Shown here: piece by piece, positions 1-10,929 of the stretch
How positions within the stretch are numbered: the stretch's first letter is position 1
Layout: each line of letters opens with the position of its first letter
Origin: Ursus arctos
Taxonomy: Eukaryota; Chordata; Mammalia; Carnivora; Ursidae
Assembly: GCF_023065955.2 (NCBI RefSeq)
Contig: NW_026622997.1
Coordinates: 17,402,001-17,466,000 of the forward strand
Reading direction: 5' to 3'
DNA length: 64,000 nt
Program-made: the position numbers and the translations under genes
The notes under the pieces: model-generated
Seen by the model: only the letters and a program-made list of their open reading frames with translations
What the model was told of the DNA's origin: nothing
The model's database searches: none

Positions 1-19
1 ATAGGAATTTCAAGGCAGG

Positions 20-195
20 CAGGTCTGGCTCTTCCTCTTGGTTCTGGAACTTACTAGTGTGTGACACCTGATAAATTCCTTCATCTCTTTGAAGGTTGGT
101 TTCCTTGTCAGTTAAATAGAGACATCGGAACCGTCTCATAGGTGGTTGGGAGGGGAAACGTGTCAAATGTTTAGGAAAGCACCTGGCGTGCGGTT
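20..195 (+). repeat. MIR SINE fossil
   Basis: The order of an acttactagtgtgtgacac-like core, 'cttcatctctttgaag', 'ttggtttccttgtcagttaaa', 'gtctcatag' and 'aggaaagcacctgg' follows the MIR consensus. It is diverged, as expected for this ancient family. Confidence 0.55.
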
Positions 196-199
196 GGTG

Positions 200-756
200 A
201 CTGATGGAGGTATTTTTTGCCCCTGGATGAGGGACGGGAGTCACTAGGTGTCCAATCACTAATTCCACAGCCAGCCTATGCCTGTGTGGGTGAAGCAGGA
301 TCGTTAGCCACGATTTCAGTCACTGCTCATCGCTGAGTGGCCAGGTTTGTCACACCTGTTCTAGACCCCCAGGTACGGGGCAAAGTGCTACGAAGACAGG
401 GACGCCAATAAACGATTTGGCTGCTGGTGGAAAATAATGCGTTTCTTAAATATCAAGCCCCGAGCAGTGTGTGCAAGTAGATGATGCCTGTGATATACAC
501 CAACGTCACAGATTTTTTAAAAAACGATTAATTTTTAGTAAAAGTCATTCGTACTACATATTCTTTCCGTTCCTTTTCGGCGTCGAGGTGCTAATGCATC
601 TGGTAGTAGCGATTCTTAGCAACAGGAAGAATTTCCGGCCAGGTGATCAAGTCAATGGCTATGCGTTATGCTTTCGACTTTCACTGAAATATGCCCAACC
701 TATTTTCGGCTCTTCAAAATTGGAATCTGCTCCTAAAAATATGAGTGCTCAGCAAA
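200..756. other. Unassigned intergenic sequence
   Basis: No exon, RNA gene or repeat recognised. The 98-codon ORF at 471-767 runs into the SINE target duplication and has no recognisable domain; treated as chance. Confidence 0.5.
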
Positions 757-769
757 GAGCCAAATAAGC

Positions 770-964
770 ATTTATTTATTTATTTTAGAGAGAGAGAGAA
801 AGAGAGCGTGAGCAGGGGGAGGGGCAGAGGGAGAAGGAGAATCTCAAGCAGATTCCCTGCTGAGCACAGAGCCTGACGTGGGGCTCGATCCCACCACTCT
901 AAGATCATGACCTGTGCTGAAATCAAGAGTCAGAGGCTTAACAGACTGAGTCACCCAGGGGCCC
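770..964 (-). mobile_element. Can-SINE (tRNA-Lys), full length
   Basis: Reverse-orientation SINE with A-tail at left, GA/CT-rich middle and tRNA-Lys head at right. A 13-bp target duplication gagccaaataagc flanks it at 757-769 and 965-977. Confidence 0.92.
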
Positions 965-1213
965 TGAGCCAAATAAGCGTTTAAATTACATTATTGAAAA
1001 TTATTGCTATCTGAAATTCTCAATAAAAATGTAACAGCAATCCAACCGGTCTGAAGGGTGAACTTGCTTCCGGCTTATGCACTCCTAGCGTGTTAAGTCC
1101 CTTTGATCTGTAGCAGAACTTTCTTTGAGATTTGCAGACCACTGGCCTTGAGGACTGAAGGGCCAGACCTTCCCAGAAGATGAGGCCTGACTGCATTCAA
1201 AAATATCTCCCCT

Positions 1214-1350
1214 GGGGCGCCTGGGTGGCTCAGTCGTTAAGCGTCTGCCTTCAGCTCAGGTCATGGTCCCAGGGTGCTGGGATCAAGCCCCGCGTGGGGC
1301 TCTCTGCTCGTCGGGGAGCCTGCGTCTCCCTCTCCACTCCCCAGCGGTGA
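1214..1350 (+). mobile_element. Can-SINE, 3'-truncated
   Basis: Clear head 'ggggcgcctgggtggctcag' and body to about 'ccactcccc'. The CT microsatellite and A-tail are missing and no target duplication is visible, so the 3' end was lost after insertion. Confidence 0.88.
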
Positions 1351-1527
1351 GCAGCCAAAACTGAGCTCAGTAACAAAATGCCAAAAAACCTCTTTTTTAG
1401 GGAGAAAGGGATATGGCACATTTGGAGAAAGGCTGGATCGCACTATTATCATCACTTGGGGAACTGAAAAAACCTGAAGCTCCATCCCACTGGAGGCCAG
1501 TTATATACCAGACCAATCGAATGAGCA

Positions 1528-1626
1528 ATTTCTGGGGGGTGGGGCCTGGGCATCCATCGTTTTTAAAGCTCCCGGGAGTCCCCCAGGTGGCTTGTGGGCC
1601 TGGGGCAACTGCAAATATAGGATCAC
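1528..1626 (-). repeat. hAT-Charlie MER5-type fossil
   Basis: 'tctggggggtggggcctggg' and 'tttttaaagctcccgggag' resemble the right half of MER5A in reverse. The SINE at 1635-1806 lies next to it. Family name is by recall. Confidence 0.45.
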
Positions 1627-1634
1627 CTGGAGAA

Positions 1635-1806
1635 ATTTTTTTTTTTAAGATTTGATTTATGGGTGAGAGAGAGAGTGAGCAAGTGAGAGGAAGAGAGCCA
1701 TCATGAGCAGGGAGCCTGATGCGGGGCTCGACCCCAGGACCCTGGGATCATGACCTGAGCCGAAGGCAGACGCTTCACCAAATGAGCCACCCAGGCAGCC
1801 CCCTCC
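1635..1806 (-). mobile_element. Can-SINE
   Basis: Poly-T tail then GA-rich body and reversed head 'gagccacccaggcagcccc'. Short duplication cctggaga at 1627-1634 and 1807-1814. Confidence 0.88.
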
Positions 1807-1845
1807 CCTGGAGAGATTTTTAAAAAACTTTGACGCGGTTGTGGC

Positions 1846-1903
1846 GGGGGGGGGGGGGGGGGGGGGCTGTGGGGGGCTGTGGGAGGGGGGGTGGGGAGCG
1901 TTT
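1846..1903 (+). repeat. Poly-G tract, G-quadruplex-prone
   Basis: Twenty-one consecutive G (1846-1866) followed by further runs of 6, 7 and 4 G. Read length here may be unreliable because homopolymers are hard to sequence. Confidence 0.9.
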
Positions 1904-1979
1904 TCCAGAGCTTCTGACCCAGCCGATCTGCAGAGGAGCTGGTGAGTCTCCTGTGCAGCCTGGATTGAGCCTCTCTGGC

Positions 1980-2560
1980 CTAAAGCTGCTTCCTTAAGTG
2001 AATCAAGCCAGACCAATGAACCAATCTGGAATATTCCCCCACATCCTCCAGTTTTCTGCTGCTGCTTTCTGTGGTCAACTGTGATACGGGAGGGTGAAAT
2101 CACTTCTTTTCTCTTTGAATTTAAATGTGATTCAAAACCAGCACCCTCTTAGGCTGTCAGCCATGTATACCTCTGTGCATTTAGACCTTTCTTACCCTTG
2201 GGGCAGCAGCCCTTCGGGAAGCTAACTCATTGGATTGCTCGTGGCTCTCAGACATGCAGAGCAAGGCAAACAGGTTAACAACAACAGATCCACCTGATTC
2301 CTTCATCTGAACTCGGGAAGCTTTAAAAAATTCCCGATGTGCCATCACACCATAGGTCGGTTTGTTCCGGGCCTCTCCGTCCTCAGAATCCCACAAAACT
2401 TCCCACTGGCTCACTCACCGTTCCCCTGCGGTACAGTTAGCTAAGCATGCAGGGAAAGGGTGACCTGAGCAGTGCAGGCGTGTAGCAATCTCCCCAAAAT
2501 GGGAGGTTGTGGGTGATGGTGAATGAAGAGAGGGGCTGGGGCGCAGAATTTGAGGATGTT
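1980..2560. other. Unassigned intergenic sequence
   Basis: No gene or repeat recognised. The downstream 2580-2690 stretch ('acagctttcctgaggccaca') is weakly MIR-like. Confidence 0.4.
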
Positions 2561-2947
2561 CACACCGTGTGCAGCGTAAGGAACAATCTGTCAACCCCCC
2601 GAGCTGTAAGGGAAGTGAAACAGCTTTCCTGAGGCCACAGAGAGGATGCCCAGCCCTGGACTCAAAGCCAGGTGTCTATGAATCCGAAGGGGTTTATTTT
2701 TCTCTGAGTCGTGGCCATCGTGTTGAAAGAGTCCACAGTCGGCTTATTTGAAACCTCTGGGGCCAGAGTGCCTTGGAATATGGAATTAGGGGGAGGGGAG
2801 GGGGGGTTGGAAGGTATATAAATTAATATTTCTGTGGCAAAATGTGAATATTTTCACTCAAGGGGTCAAGACGCCTCAGGTCAGGTTTAAAGTTAGGGTT
2901 TTCTGAAGTTCTGGAGTTTGGGGAGTTGCAGATAAGTGTGGAGACGA

Positions 2948-3155
2948 GTGGCACCTGGGGGGCTCAGTCGGTGAAGCGTCTGCCTTCGGCTCAGGTCATG
3001 ATCTCAGGGTCTTGGGATCGAGCCCCTAGTCGGGGCTCCTGCTCAGCAGGGAGCCTGCTTCTCCTTCTCTCCCCTGTTCCTGCTCTATCTCTCACTATCT
3101 CTCTCTCTCTCTCAAATAAATAAATAAATAAATAAATAAAATCTTTTTAAAAAAC
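2948..3155 (+). mobile_element. Can-SINE, full length
   Basis: Head 'gcacctggggggctcagtcg', CT repeat and (AAAT)n tail. Target duplication gtggagaYga at 2938-2947 and 3156-3165. Confidence 0.93.
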
Positions 3156-3199
3156 GTGGAGATGAACATCAAAGGAAAGAAATACATGTATGTAGTAAA

Positions 3200-3370
3200 C
3201 GTTTGTTGGATGGTGAGCATTGAGTGAATGGAGACATTCTGCAAAGCTCTGGACACTCATAACTCTAACAATAACCTTACAAAATAAGTACTATTACTAC
3301 CTCCGTTCTCCAAATAGGGAAACTGAGGCATGGGTGGGTTAAGTAACTTGCCTAAAATCACCCAAGTCTA
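3200..3370 (-). repeat. MIR SINE fossil
   Basis: 'aagtactattactacctccg', 'agggaaactgaggcatgggt' and 'ttaagtaacttgcctaaaat' match MIR read in reverse. Confidence 0.75.
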
Positions 3371-3391
3371 TTCATTCGTTCAGTCTCAGTT

Positions 3392-3590
3392 GCCTTTTTT
3401 TTTTTTTTTGAGATTTTATTTATTCGAGGGAGAGAGAGAGAATGAGAGAGAGCATGAGCAGTGAGAGGGAGAAGCAGACCCCCCACCGAGCAGGGAGGCC
3501 AACATGGGGTTTGATGCCAGGACTCTGGGATCACAACCTGAGCTGAAGGCAGACACTTAACCGACTGAGCCACCCAGGCGCCCCTGTTCT
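3392..3590 (-). mobile_element. Can-SINE
   Basis: Poly-T, GA-rich body and head 'gagccacccaggcgcccc'. Duplication gtctcagtt at 3383-3391 and 3591-3599. Confidence 0.92.
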
Positions 3591-3599
3591 GTCTCAGTT

Positions 3600-4453
3600 T
3601 CAATTAAAATCTTACAGCTGAAAATTTTCAGAGAATAATTTTTTTTTCTTATTGAATGGTGGAGTATTTCTGCAGTGACTGGGAGGCACTGGGCTTTGAT
3701 CTGAGAGTTTTGGCTCTATAGCTTTAAGTATGCCATTTCTTTGGTGTTATCTGTTTCCGCGGCAGCCAGTCCGCACAAAACAGCTGCAGGTCCTCCCCTC
3801 TGAGCGCCGTTAGAAGTCTTGGGAAATTCAAGGGAAAACTCAGGGTTGATTCAATCCTTTCATTTGCTACTTGTTGAACACCCACAAGTCCTGGCACTTA
3901 ACCAGAATTAGATCCACTCCTGATAAAGCAGAGCAGTGTGTGAACTTGTACTAAAGTCAGATGACTGAGGAAGGCTTTTCCTTAATCATGAGACTGCACG
4001 TGTAGATGCAGAGCTTCTGCCTCCTGCGTGACTCAGTTTCCCCTGGAATGATAACCTTTGCCTTCCTAAAGTAACCTAACGGAATTCACTGGAGTGGGTT
4101 CCTGCTACTGTGCCTAATACGTTTTAGAACACACTTTAAATACCGTCAGCGATGGATTAGAAAAACACCGTGTTCTGGTAATTACTGAAATAGAAAGTCT
4201 TAAACTGCACGATCATTCAAACTGCTGGTAGAACAATGTGCTTTCGTGTTTAGTGATTAATTTACCTTTCACTTTTGCCCCTTTAGAACTTAAAACTACT
4301 GCGTAAAGCATACAGATAACCCTAGCTGTCATGCGTCTATTTGGTGACCGACTGCATTTTATTATTTCAGAAACTTAGAACATTTTTTTCTAATTTAATT
4401 TTCAGGATTTATTTTTGAGGTTATGATAATGGTCCAAATTGACTGCTGTTTAT
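3600..4453. other. Unassigned intergenic sequence
   Basis: AT-rich, no coding or repeat signature recognised. Confidence 0.5.
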
Positions 4454-4464
4454 CCATAAATGTG

Positions 4465-4660
4465 GTTTTTTTTTATTAAGATTTTATTTATTTATTTGGC
4501 AGAGACACAGCCAGCAAGAGAGGGAACACAGGCAGGGGGAGTGGGAGAGGAAGAAGCAGGCTCCCAGCAGAGGAGCCTGATGTGGGGCTCGATCCCAGAA
4601 TGCCGGGATCACGCCCTGAGCCGAAGGCAGACGCCTAACAACTGAGCCACCCAGGCGCCC
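4465..4660 (-). mobile_element. Can-SINE, young subtype
   Basis: Body 'cagccagcaagagagggaac ... gatcacgccctgagccgaag' of the young subtype. Perfect duplication ccataaatgtg at 4454-4464 and 4661-4671. Confidence 0.94.
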
Positions 4661-4679
4661 CCATAAATGTGTTTTTCTA

Positions 4680-5165
4680 AAAATATGATGCTATCTTAAG
4701 AGTGATTTTATTATGCTTGGGTAATGAAAATACTGAGATAATGAAATCCAGTGGAAAGAAGGGTTTATCTACAGAAATTCATTCTATGGGCAACTTTGAA
4801 CAAATTTATTCTTAAATAAAATAAATAGATTAAGTGCCCTTATGCCGGGTTGGCTGGCCCTACAAGTCTGCCACTTTCTTCTTCATAAGGCTCCCCCTGG
4901 TGTTTCATTAAGTCCAACTTTAGTCAATTCTTTCAAGTGCTTTTAATTATCCTAAAGAACAATCCGTTGATGCCCCATCAATTATCACCAAAGCTAGAAC
5001 ATTTGGGCAAATTTTGAAAAATACTAGTAATTCCTCAACAAATGTTGTTGAATGGCTTAGGAAGATATTCCCACCAAACTCACACCAGAAACCAGGCAAC
5101 CAAGGCAGAAAGAAGCCACTTAGCTCTAAACACTTACCTACTGGCTGTGGGACCTCAGGCAAGTC
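4680..5165. other. Unassigned intergenic sequence
   Basis: No gene seen. Overlapping 71-92-codon ORFs here are short and lack recognisable domains. Confidence 0.5.
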
Positions 5166-5169
5166 TCAT

Positions 5170-5320
5170 TATTTCACTTATTTGTTTATTCAGCAAACTT
5201 TCCTTGGTGGTGAAGCCATTCCAGGCACCATCCTCCAATTCCCACCTCCCTCCTGGGCACTGGGGGCACAAGACTGACAAGACAGGTATGGTTCCTGCCT
5301 TCATGGACCTTATAAACTAA
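5170..5320 (+). repeat. Possible L2/MIR-type fossil
   Basis: 'tttattcagcaaactttcct', 'caggcacca', 'ctgggcactgggggcac' and 'ggttcctgccttcatggacc' follow the common ancient LINE2-type 3' consensus. Diverged. Confidence 0.5.
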
Positions 5321-5324
5321 GAGA

Positions 5325-5515
5325 ATCTCAACCTCGGTGTGCATCAGAATCACCCATAGGTAGGACTTGTTAAAAAAAGATGGCTGGTCCCCGCACCCAG
5401 AGTTTCTGATTCAGTATGTCTACAGTTAGGTCTGATAATTTGCATTTCTAGCAAGTTCCCAGATGATGATGATGATGCTGGCCTGGAAACCCTACTTTGA
5501 GAACCACTGCTCTAA
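5325..5515 (+). repeat. hAT-Charlie MER5-type element
   Basis: Inverted ends 'gaatctcaacctcggtgtgc' and 'tttgagaaccactg' with 'catcagaatcaccc' and 'agtttctgattcagt' between. Contains (GAT)5 at 5463-5477. Confidence 0.65.
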
Positions 5516-5734
5516 GAGGACTAGAATCACAATAGTACAAGTGCTTTGAGATGCAGTCTCTGGGGACAGAGAGCGTTTCCCCAGACACAGCAGATTTAGT
5601 CAATTCCAAGACTTTAACATTTCTGAAATTGGGATATAGTAAACACTGACCATTCTTTTCCACACTTGAGATCTCCAAAATCAAAATGCATTTGATGAAA
5701 CCCTTTTACAACATTGAAGCAGACACGGCAATCG

Positions 5735-6524
5735 ACACAATGCAGCACTGGCACAAGGATAGACATAGATCAAAGGATTAGAATGGAGAGTCCAGAAATG
5801 GATCCCCACGTCTATGGTCAATTGATCTTCAACAAGAGCATTAAAACCAATCAATGGGAGAAAGAATGGTCTTCTCAACAGACAGTGCTGGGATAAAACA
5901 TGGAAAAGAATGAAGTTAGACCCCATCTCTTCCCATACGCAAAAAATTAACTCAAAATGGATCAAAGACCTAAGTGTAAGAGCAACAACTATAAAACATT
6001 AAGATGAAAATATAGAGGTGGGTCTTCATGACCTTGGATTTGGCAAAGGATCTTTATATAGAACCAAAAGCATAAGCAACAAAAGGAAAACATGGGTAAA
6101 ATAGATTTCATCAAAATTAAAACCTTTTGCGCTCAGAAGGGGAGAAAATATTTGAAACTCATGTAATCTGGTAAGGGAATCGAATCTGGAATATGTAAAG
6201 AACCCTCACACCTCAAAAATTAAAAGATAGCCTAATTTTAAAAATGGGCGAGCGGTCTGAACAGACATTTCTCCACAGAAGATCTATAGATGGCCACTAA
6301 GCACATGACAAGATGTTCAACAGGCTCAGGGCTGGTGGTGGGAGCAAGAGGGGGAGGGAGGGGGGTGACAGATAAAGAGCGCAGGATTTATTTTTGAGGT
6401 TATGAAAATGGTCCAAAAATTGTGATAGTTGCCCATATCTGTGACTTTACTAAAAACCCACTGCACTGTGTACTTTGAATGGGTGAGCCGTGCTATGTGA
6501 ATTAGGTCTCAACAGAGCTATTTA
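5735..6524 (+). repeat. L1 LINE fragment (ORF2 3' part and 3' UTR)
   Basis: Stretches corresponding to the L1 ORF2 C-terminus ('gtcaattgatcttcaacaag', 'aactcaaaatggatcaaaga', 'ttcatcaaaattaaaacctt') run into a 3' UTR-like end near 6520. Reading frame is broken; no intact ORF. Confidence 0.8.
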
Positions 6525-6732
6525 GGGGCACCTGGGTAGCTTAGTTGGTTAAGTGTCGGAGTCTTGATTTCGGCTCAGGTCATGATCTCAGGGTCATGAG
6601 ATCGCACTCCAAGTGGGGCTCTGTACTGAGCGTGGTGTCTGCTTGAGATTCTCTCTCTCTCCCTCTGCCCTTCCCCTCACTTGTGTGTGCATGCTCTCTC
6701 TCTCTCTCAAATAAATTAAATTAAATTAAAAG
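6525..6732 (+). mobile_element. Can-SINE with variant tail
   Basis: Head 'ggggcacctgggtagcttag', CT-rich middle, tail of AAATT units. It runs straight into a CA microsatellite. Confidence 0.9.
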
Positions 6733-6743
6733 ACACACACACA

Positions 6744-6778
<35 letters not shown>

Positions 6779-6779
6779 T
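6733..6779 (+). repeat. (CA)n microsatellite at SINE tail
   Basis: About 23 CA units with one interruption (acacat). Growth from a SINE A-tail is typical. Short ORFs here are artefacts of the repeat. Confidence 0.95.
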
Positions 6780-7069
6780 CGCTCACTCCATATAAGCAGA
6801 TGCCTGAAGGATGGAGGACAGAAAGGGCACAAAACCAGGCAGAAAGTGGAGGTAGGGAAGCAATTGGCAGGAGGGAGCAAGGAAGGAGAGGAAAGGCAGT
6901 CCTAGGCTGAGGGAACTGTGTTTGCACGAAGTCCTGGAGAGCACGAAACATTCAAGAAAACAAAGGAATTTTGGTATGGTTGGCAGATGCTCTCTTTGAG
7001 GGAGAGAGGGCAAGAATTGCAATAGTGGGGCTGGCTGCAAAGAACTTTGTTCTCCCTACCTACACTCCA

Positions 7070-7262
7070 GGCCAGTGGATCCCAAAGTGTGGTCCCAGGA
7101 TCAGAGACAACAGGAAGCAAGCTGGAGGCATCACCAGAGAGCATGTTAGAAATGCAAATTCTCTACCCATCCCAGTAGGCTCCACCCCTGACCCACTGCA
7201 TCAGAAACTCCAGAGGGGGAGTGAGGAGTGGCAGAAATTGGGGCTTTAACAAGCTCTCCCCT
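7070..7262 (+). repeat. hAT-Charlie MER5-type element
   Basis: 'ccagtggatcccaaagtgtg', 'gttagaaatgcaaattctct' and 'gcatcagaaactccagaggg' match the MER5/Charlie non-autonomous consensus. The upstream 6790-7000 stretch is weakly L2-like. Confidence 0.65.
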
Positions 7263-7343
7263 GAGAGCACTGAACCTCTCCTCTTATCTTCTTACCAACC
7301 TGACTTCTCTATGGAAGCCAGTGTTTTTTGATAGGGTAAATCT

Positions 7344-7546
7344 TTTTTTTTTTTTTTAAAGATTTTATTTATTTATTTGACAGAGATAGAGACAGTCAGC
7401 GAGAGAGGGAACACAAGCAGGGGGAGTGGGAGAGGAAGAAGCAGGCTCATAGCGGAGGCGCCTGATGTGGGGCTCGATCCCATAACGCTGGGATCACGCC
7501 CTGAGCCGAAGGCAGACGCTTAACCGCTGTGCCACACAGGCGCCCC
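7344..7546 (-). mobile_element. Can-SINE, young, perfect 15-bp duplication
   Basis: Poly-T15 tail, 'gacagagatagagacagtca' body and head 'gtgccacacaggcgcccc'. Target duplication tgatagggtaaatct is identical at 7329-7343 and 7547-7561. Confidence 0.96.
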
Positions 7547-7930
7547 TGATAGGGTAAATCTATTTGAGGGGCTCCTTTGCTTGAAATTCTCTAACAGTCC
7601 CCAGTGCACTTAGTAGACAGAGGGCTGACCCTCCTGGACTTAGACTTTTGAAGGTCCCCCCACCCCGGCTGATTTGTGGAGAAGAGGTGGGGAAGAGTAA
7701 GAAGGAACTCCTGAGGACAGATGAAGAGGTGAGTGCAATAATCCAGGTCCATGTGATGGGGAGCTGGACTAGACACGGAGCGTAAGAGGGGTGGGGAGAG
7801 CACATCTATCTGAGAGACATGGAAGAAAAAGCAACAGGATTGGACTTGTTATTTCTAGGTGGCCTCCTGAATCTCTTTTTTCTTTTTCTGTGGTAAAATA
7901 TACATAACCTAAGATTTACCATTTAAACAT

Positions 7931-8106
7931 GTTTAAAAAGATTTTATTTATTTATTTGAGAGAGAGAGCGTGTGGGGGTAGAGAGACAGAAAAACTCTGT
8001 ACTGAGCACAGAGTCCAACACAGGGTTTGATCCCACCACCCTGAGATCATGACCTGAGCCAAAATCAAAAGCTGGAGGCTTAACCAGCTGAGCCACCCAG
8101 GCACCC
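7931..8106 (-). mobile_element. Can-SINE inside L1
   Basis: Reversed SINE with 'gagccacccaggcaccc' head. Imperfect duplication accatttaaac / gccattttaac around it. Confidence 0.88.
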
Positions 8107-8715
8107 GCCATTTTAACCATTTTTAAGTGTTTAGTTTTGTGGCATCAAATACATTCATATTGTTGTGAAACCATCACCACCATTGCTCTCTAGAACTTTT
8201 TCGTCTTCCTTGCGACTGTATGCCCATTAAACAAGAACTTCCCATTCCCCCTGCTCTTAACAATCTCTATGAATTTGCCTATTGTAGGTCCTCCTATAGG
8301 GGATCTATTTAGTATTTGGCCTTTGTGTCTGGTTTCTTTCACTTAGCATAATGTTTTCAAGGTTCAACACTGTTGCGGCCTGTATCAGAATTCCATTCCT
8401 TTTTGTGGCTGAGTAATAGTCCACTGTATTGTTTGTCCCTTCATCTGCTAAGGGACACTTGGGTTGTTTCCATCTTTTTCTATTGTGAATAATGCTGCAA
8501 TGAATGCTGGTATACAATACCTGTTTGAGGCCAGCTTTCAATTCTTTGGGGTATATACCCGGAAGTGGAATTGCTGGATCGTGTGGTAATTCTGTGTTTA
8601 GCTCTTGGAGGTCCTGCCAAACTGTTTTCCAGAGCAGCTGCACCATTTTTACCTTCTTTCTAGCACCGTATGAAGATTCCAGTTTCTCCGCATCCACCCC
8701 AACATTAGTTATTTT

Positions 8716-8934
8716 TTTATTTTTTTAAAGATTTATTTATCTGTTAGAGGGAGAGTGCACACGCGAATGCATAAACTAGGGGAGGGGCAGAGGGAGAGGG
8801 AGAGAGAGAATCTCAAGCAGACTCCATGCCCAGCTCAGAGCTCACACGGGGCTCGATCTCACGACCCCTGAGATCATGACCTGAGCTGAAACCAAGAGTC
8901 AGATGCTCAACTGACTAAGCCACACAGGTGCTCC
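8716..8934 (-). mobile_element. Can-SINE inside L1 (first of tandem pair)
   Basis: Reversed SINE with diverged body ('gttagagggagagtgcacac') and head 'gccacacaggtgctcc'. The next SINE follows within a few bases. Confidence 0.88.
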
Positions 8935-8938
8935 TTAT

Positions 8939-9132
8939 CTTTTTTAAAGATTTTATTTATTTATTTGAGAGAGAGAGTGCTGAAGCATGAGAGGGAGGAG
9001 GTCCAGAAGGAGAGGGAGAAGCAGACTCCACTCTGAGCGGGGAGCTGGACCTGGGGCTCAATCCGCAGGACCCTGAGATTAGAACCCGAGTTGAAGGCAG
9101 ATGCTTAACTGACTAAGCCACCCAGGTGCCCC
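8939..9132 (-). mobile_element. Can-SINE inside L1 (second of tandem pair)
   Basis: Reversed SINE with 'gccacccaggtgcccc' head in the same orientation as its neighbour. Its T-rich end joins the preceding SINE's head. A tail-into-tail site is likely. Confidence 0.88.
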
Positions 9133-9305
9133 TATTTTGTTTTTTTTATAATAGTCATCCTCATGGGTGTGAATCGGTGTCTCGTTGTAGTTTTGGGTTT
9201 CCCTACTGGCTAGTGATATCATCATTTCATGTGCTTATTGGCCATTTGTCGATCTTTGAAGAAATGTCTGTTCAATTCCTTTGCGGATTTTTGAACTGGG
9301 TTATG

Positions 9306-9390
9306 GGGGGGGGTTGTTTTGTTTCGTTTGGTTGGTTGGTTGTTTTTTTTTTTGTTTGTTTTTTGTTGTTGGTTTGTTTGTTTGTTTTTG
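9306..9390 (+). repeat. G/T-rich low-complexity tract
   Basis: Poly-G7 then TTTG/TTGG-type repeats within the L1. It gives artefactual Phe/Val-rich ORFs. Confidence 0.85.
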
Positions 9391-9509
9391 CTATTGTGCT
9401 GTAGATTTTTACATATTCTGGATATTAATCTCTTAACAGATACACGATTTGTAAATATTCTCTCCCAGTGTGTAAGTTCTTTCCTCTCTCTTGACAGTAT
9501 CCTCTGATG

Positions 9510-10735
9510 CACAGATGGGCCTTGACTGAGTGCCCGTGCCTCAGGAGCTAGGAGACAGCAGGAATTTATCAGGAAAAATACGTGCTTGGTCCTGGGGTGA
9601 GGGAGAGGCAGAAGATGAGGAAATTGAGAAAATCCCCCGTGAAGACCCCAGCCCGTGTCTCAGGGCTGAAATCTTGCTGCATAGTCCTGATTGGCATATC
9701 AGAAGCAGAGTATTATTTTTCTTTTGGCATTATTTCTCTAACCAATTCCACTTACCCCTGGCAAGCAAGATGCCTAGAGTAGAAGGATGCCCAGATCTTT
9801 GTTGGTTCCTGAAAAAGCAAATAAAGATCCAGTGGCTTTCTCCACAGAATACAGCTAGCCTCTGAAGAGGCCTGCCCAGCTCACAGGCCCCGGAGCTTAA
9901 ATGCCATTAGCTTCAAGGTAAACTGTCCTCTGGGCTTCTGACCCAGCTGGGAGCTTTCCTGAGGACAAAATCAATGCTACGGGCCAGTATTGCCAGGTAG
10001 AGCTACAGAGGAACAGAGGTTGCTTTTGAAGGAAGATGAGGGTAGGACTTCTTGATCAACTGTGGTCTTCTTTCCCACAGGGGACAACACTACTCTTTTT
10101 GATTGTGGTTTTAATGGTTAAGTCCAATATTTGAGGGACCAAAAAGCTGAGCAAGGTAGGAAAGAATGCTCATTGCCCACTTTTCTGGTTCTATAAAGAG
10201 GGATTATCCCCTGAAGAGTCCTTCCACACCCACGCTCATTCATCCTCAGGGAAGGAACAGCCCCTCGTGAGGTGACTTTGGGACAAGTAATCCTCTTGTG
10301 ACTTTCTCTTTGGGAAACTGAGTCATGCAGAAAGCATTGTCCTTTTAGGATACAATTTAAGATCAAGCTCTACGTCTCCAAGCAAGGTTTCATTGCTGAG
10401 GAACAATGTTGTGCAACTGAGGAAAATTCCAGTGAACCATGTTAGAAGAAAGACTGGGTTATCTTTGTATTCTTTTTACTTAAAATGATATAATAAAATC
10501 TTTTTTTTTTTGTGAAGAGGTAATCGAAGAATAGGCAACAGTGTAAAAAAAAAAAAAATGTAGAGGAGTGTCCAGACATTTATTTAAAAAAATAGTCATG
10601 TTACCTTCTAGTTTTGTAGTACCTGTCAGCTTTATAGAATTGTAATTTCTTGTGATTTCTTTTCTCACTCTAAATATTTACTTTTATATCTAATTTTGTA
10701 TTCATAATTTTGTTCTTTTCCTTAAGAGAGTCCCC
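9510..10735. other. Unassigned, repeat-free intergenic sequence
   Basis: No SINE or LINE seen. The 111- and 82-codon ORFs have no domain. A poly-A stretch at 10545-10558 and T11 at 10501 are the only low-complexity parts. Confidence 0.5.
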
Positions 10736-10738
10736 CAT

Positions 10739-10926
10739 GGGGCGCCTTAGTGGCTCAGTCGGTTGAGCATCTGACTCTTGATTTCAGCTCAGGTCATGAT
10801 CTCAGGGTCTTGGGGTCAAGCCCTGCATCAGGCTCTGTGCTCAGCATAGAGTCAGCTTGAGATTCTCTCTCCCTCTGCCCCTCCCCCTGCTCATTCTCTC
10901 TCCCTTTCAAAATAAATTTTTTAAAA
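10739..10926 (+). mobile_element. Can-SINE, older subtype
   Basis: 'gggcgccttagtggctcagt', 'tctgactcttgatttcagct' and a CT-rich 3' end. Imperfect duplication aagagagtcccccat / aagagggtcctccac. Confidence 0.92.
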
Positions 10927-10929
10927 AAG

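Larger units (their letters stand above)
7875..9505 (-). repeat. L1 LINE, 3' part, antisense, interrupted by three SINEs
   Basis: From 'gtaaaatatacataacctaa' through 'gtggctgagtaatagtccac', 'ttgtgaataatgctgcaatg', 'ggtatatacccggaagtgga' to 'ctggatattaatctcttaac': L1 3' UTR and ORF2 C-terminus in reverse. The 130-codon minus-strand ORF at 8305-8697 is an ORF2 C-terminal remnant. Confidence 0.88.
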
